Source of the DNA: Candidatus Gastranaerophilales bacterium
GTDB taxonomy: Bacteria; Cyanobacteriota; Vampirovibrionia; Gastranaerophilales; Gastranaerophilaceae
Assembly (NCBI GenBank): GCA_944323495.1
Contig: CALUSZ010000008.1
Span: forward strand, 1-5,647
Direction: 5' to 3'
Length of the DNA stretch: 5,647 nucleotides
Shown here piece by piece: positions 4,523 through 5,647 of the stretch (positions are counted from its first letter, which is position 1; each line of letters starts with the position of its first letter). Position numbers and translations under genes: made by a program. Under the pieces are notes generated by a model. The model was not told where the DNA came from. It saw only the letters and a program-made list of their open reading frames with translations, and searched no databases.

Positions 4523-5647
4523 CTAATATCTTGACCCACCAAATACGTTGTAGTCAAACGTAAATTGTATGTCTATACTTTGTCCCCTAAAATCAGCCGG
4601 CAACGGTCTGAATGGAGCTGTTAATTCAACAGCTTTCAATGCTGCCTGATCTGCAGACGGTAATCCAGAGGATTTATGAACCCTGCAGGAAAGCAATCTG
4701 CCGTCTTTAGCTATTTTAAATAGTAATACTACACGCTTACTTTCATTACCCTTTGGAGGATCCCAATTAAGCTTAATTCTGCGTTGTAATTCTCTCATAT
4801 ACGGCCCAAAATCAGGCTCTCTAAGTGCATCTATACCCGGAGCCCCTCCGCCTCCGCCAGGGTTTCCTATATTACCGCTGCCGGATGAGCCGCGCGCAAG
4901 CGGACTGTTACTTCCGCCTCCGCTTGATGGAGATAAAGATGGTCTAGGAGCGTATGAACCGCTGCTTTTTGGAGCACCACCAGATGATGCAGAAGATTTT
5001 GCTCCTGTAGGAGCTGATGTTCCGCCAACAGGACCTGTAGCCAAAGTTTTACCAACAGGGGCACCTTTTGGAGCAGGTACTGTAAAAGGTGTTGAAGGCT
5101 TTGCTGTAGGTGCCGGTGTTGTTACCGGACGAGAGCTTGGCCTTGCTGTTGGAGGAGCAGGTTTTGCCGGAGACGGCTTACTTGCCTTAGGCTGTTGAGC
5201 GGGCTTTTTAGCTGCCTGTTTTTGTACAGCCTGTTGTTTTTGCTGCTGCTTTATCTGTTTTTTAACTTCTTGCTGCTGTTTTTTTATAAGTTGATTTGCA
5301 CTTTTTGCAGCTGCAGAAGGTTTTGAAGCCTTTTTAGGAGCGGGAGACGGCATCGAAACCTTACGTTTAGGATCATTTATACCGCCGCTTCGTGAATTCA
5401 TATCTGAACGGTTCTTAGTATTTGGATCTCTCGGCATTGCCTCTTTATCAACAAGCACAAATTCTATATCTTTCTTTAACTGAGCTTGCGGCTTTTTGAA
5501 TAACGTTAAATTTATACCCATTAAAGCCAGAGCAACTGTTATTAACCAAGCAAGGAGGACAACTGCCGGATGCAAAGCTGTAGAGATTGCAAGAGACTTC
5601 TTTATAGGAATAACTTCAGGTTTGCTTGTTACTATTGAAGGAAGCGT
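4523..5647 (-). CDS. TonB/TolA-type energy transducer, 5' end beyond the window
   Basis: This protein would span the periplasm and pass motion from the ExbB-ExbD motor to outer-membrane partners. At least 374 codons are open from the right edge to TAG at 4523; the true start lies outside the window. Counting from the edge: a cytoplasmic stretch (SIVTSKPEVIPIKKSLAIS), a membrane helix at about 26-47 (HPAVVLLAWLITVALALMG), a conserved-looking juxtamembrane part, a Gln/Lys-rich helix-prone segment (about 118-147), a Pro/Ala/Lys-rich linker to about 195, a Gly/Ser-rich linker (about 205-271), and a folded TonB/TolA C-terminal domain (about 277-374) with YMRELQRRIKLNW, KDGRLLSCRVHKSSG and a final FTFDYNVFGG. 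The I-x-x-N-W-x-P-P pattern is closer to TolA and cyanobacterial-type TonB proteins than to E. coli TonB, so I give no gene symbol. It heads the visible operon. A TTG at 5575 could start a 350-aa form but lacks support. Confidence 0.85.
   Translation of the reverse strand, partial: TLPSIVTSKPEVIPIKKSLAISTALHPAVVLLAWLITVALALMGINLTLFKKPQAQLKKDIEFVLVDKEAMPRDPNTKNRSDMNSRSGGINDPKRKVSMPSPAPKKASKPSAAAKSANQLIKKQQQEVKKQIKQQQKQQAVQKQAAKKPAQQPKASKPSPAKPAPPTARPSSRPVTTPAPTAKPSTPFTVPAPKGAPVGKTLATGPVGGTSAPTGAKSSASSGGAPKSSGSYAPRPSLSPSSGGGSNSPLARGSSGSGNIGNPGGGGGAPGIDALREPDFGPYMRELQRRIKLNWDPPKGNESKRVVLLFKIAKDGRLLSCRVHKSSGLPSADQAALKAVELTAPFRPLPADFRGQSIDIQFTFDYNVFGGSRY
4835..4921 (-). repeat. Gly/Ser-rich flexible linker of the TonB-like protein
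   Basis: This low-complexity segment encodes mostly Gly, Ser, Asn and Pro, including a run of five glycines, just before the C-terminal domain. On the plus strand it appears as CCGCC/TCC-rich DNA, unlike the AT-rich surroundings. It is probably a disordered linker and is prone to length change between strains. Confidence 0.6.
5192..5290 (-). repeat. Gln/Lys-rich low-complexity segment of the TonB-like protein
   Basis: CTG/TTG-rich DNA on the plus strand encodes repeated Gln (QQQ runs) mixed with Lys and Ala on the minus strand. The pattern resembles the helical, Ala/Lys/Gln-rich spacer of TolA. It is a compositional feature, with no exact tandem unit seen. Confidence 0.55.

Noticed and set aside
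4867..5064. A 65-codon minus-strand frame inside the TonB-like gene
   Set aside because: It overlaps the linker region in another frame. Its composition is a frame-shifted echo of the Pro/Gly/Ser-rich sequence, with no domain or ribosome site.
5192..5290. The CTG/TTG-rich tract as a tandem repeat or CRISPR-like array
   Set aside because: No constant unit or spacer pattern exists. It is explained by Gln/Lys codons of the TonB-like spacer.
1..5647. A mobile element or defence system
   Set aside because: No transposase, integrase, terminal inverted repeats, tRNA or nuclease-type gene is seen. All genes fit housekeeping replication or envelope-energy roles.

Overview
The window looks like chromosomal DNA from an AT-rich, outer-membrane-bearing bacterium. 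It holds two gene groups that converge tail to tail near base 2100. The lineage cannot be fixed from sequence alone. Low GC, a clamp-loader delta/delta' gene pair, and a TonB-ExbB-ExbD-ExbD cluster with a DUF4013-like membrane protein would fit a non-photosynthetic cyanobacterial relative (Vampirovibrionia/Gastranaerophilales, 'Melainabacteria'). This is a low-to-moderate confidence guess from family resemblance. No RNA gene, CRISPR array, insertion sequence or integrase is visible, and no gap between genes exceeds about 35 bases.

Plus strand, bases 1-2100: a small single-pass membrane protein of unknown function (29-286), then holA (DNA polymerase III delta, 309-1271) and holB (delta', best start GTG at 1255, ending 2100). 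holA and holB overlap by 17 bases, so the two single-copy-type subunits of the sliding-clamp loader are probably translationally coupled. The first two genes lack a Shine-Dalgarno sequence. Each instead has a -10-like box (TACAAT, TATAAT) only 4-6 bases before its ATG, which suggests leaderless transcripts.

Minus strand, bases 5647-2097, read right to left: a TonB/TolA-type energy transducer that runs off the right edge, ExbB (TolQ/MotA family), two different ExbD proteins whose genes share a TAATG stop/start, and a six-helix membrane protein resembling DUF4013. Gaps are 33, 16, -1 and 22-26 bases, so this is almost certainly one operon whose promoter lies outside the window. ExbB and ExbD form a proton-driven inner-membrane motor that works through TonB on outer-membrane partners. 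No outer-membrane receptor or Tol-Pal partner is in the window, so the transported substrate is unknown.

Points of most interest are the paired leaderless-type promoters, the tandem ExbD paralogues with an identical 20-residue motor segment despite ten synonymous base differences, the frame of the TonB gene continuing to the window edge, and the motor-associated DUF4013-like protein.
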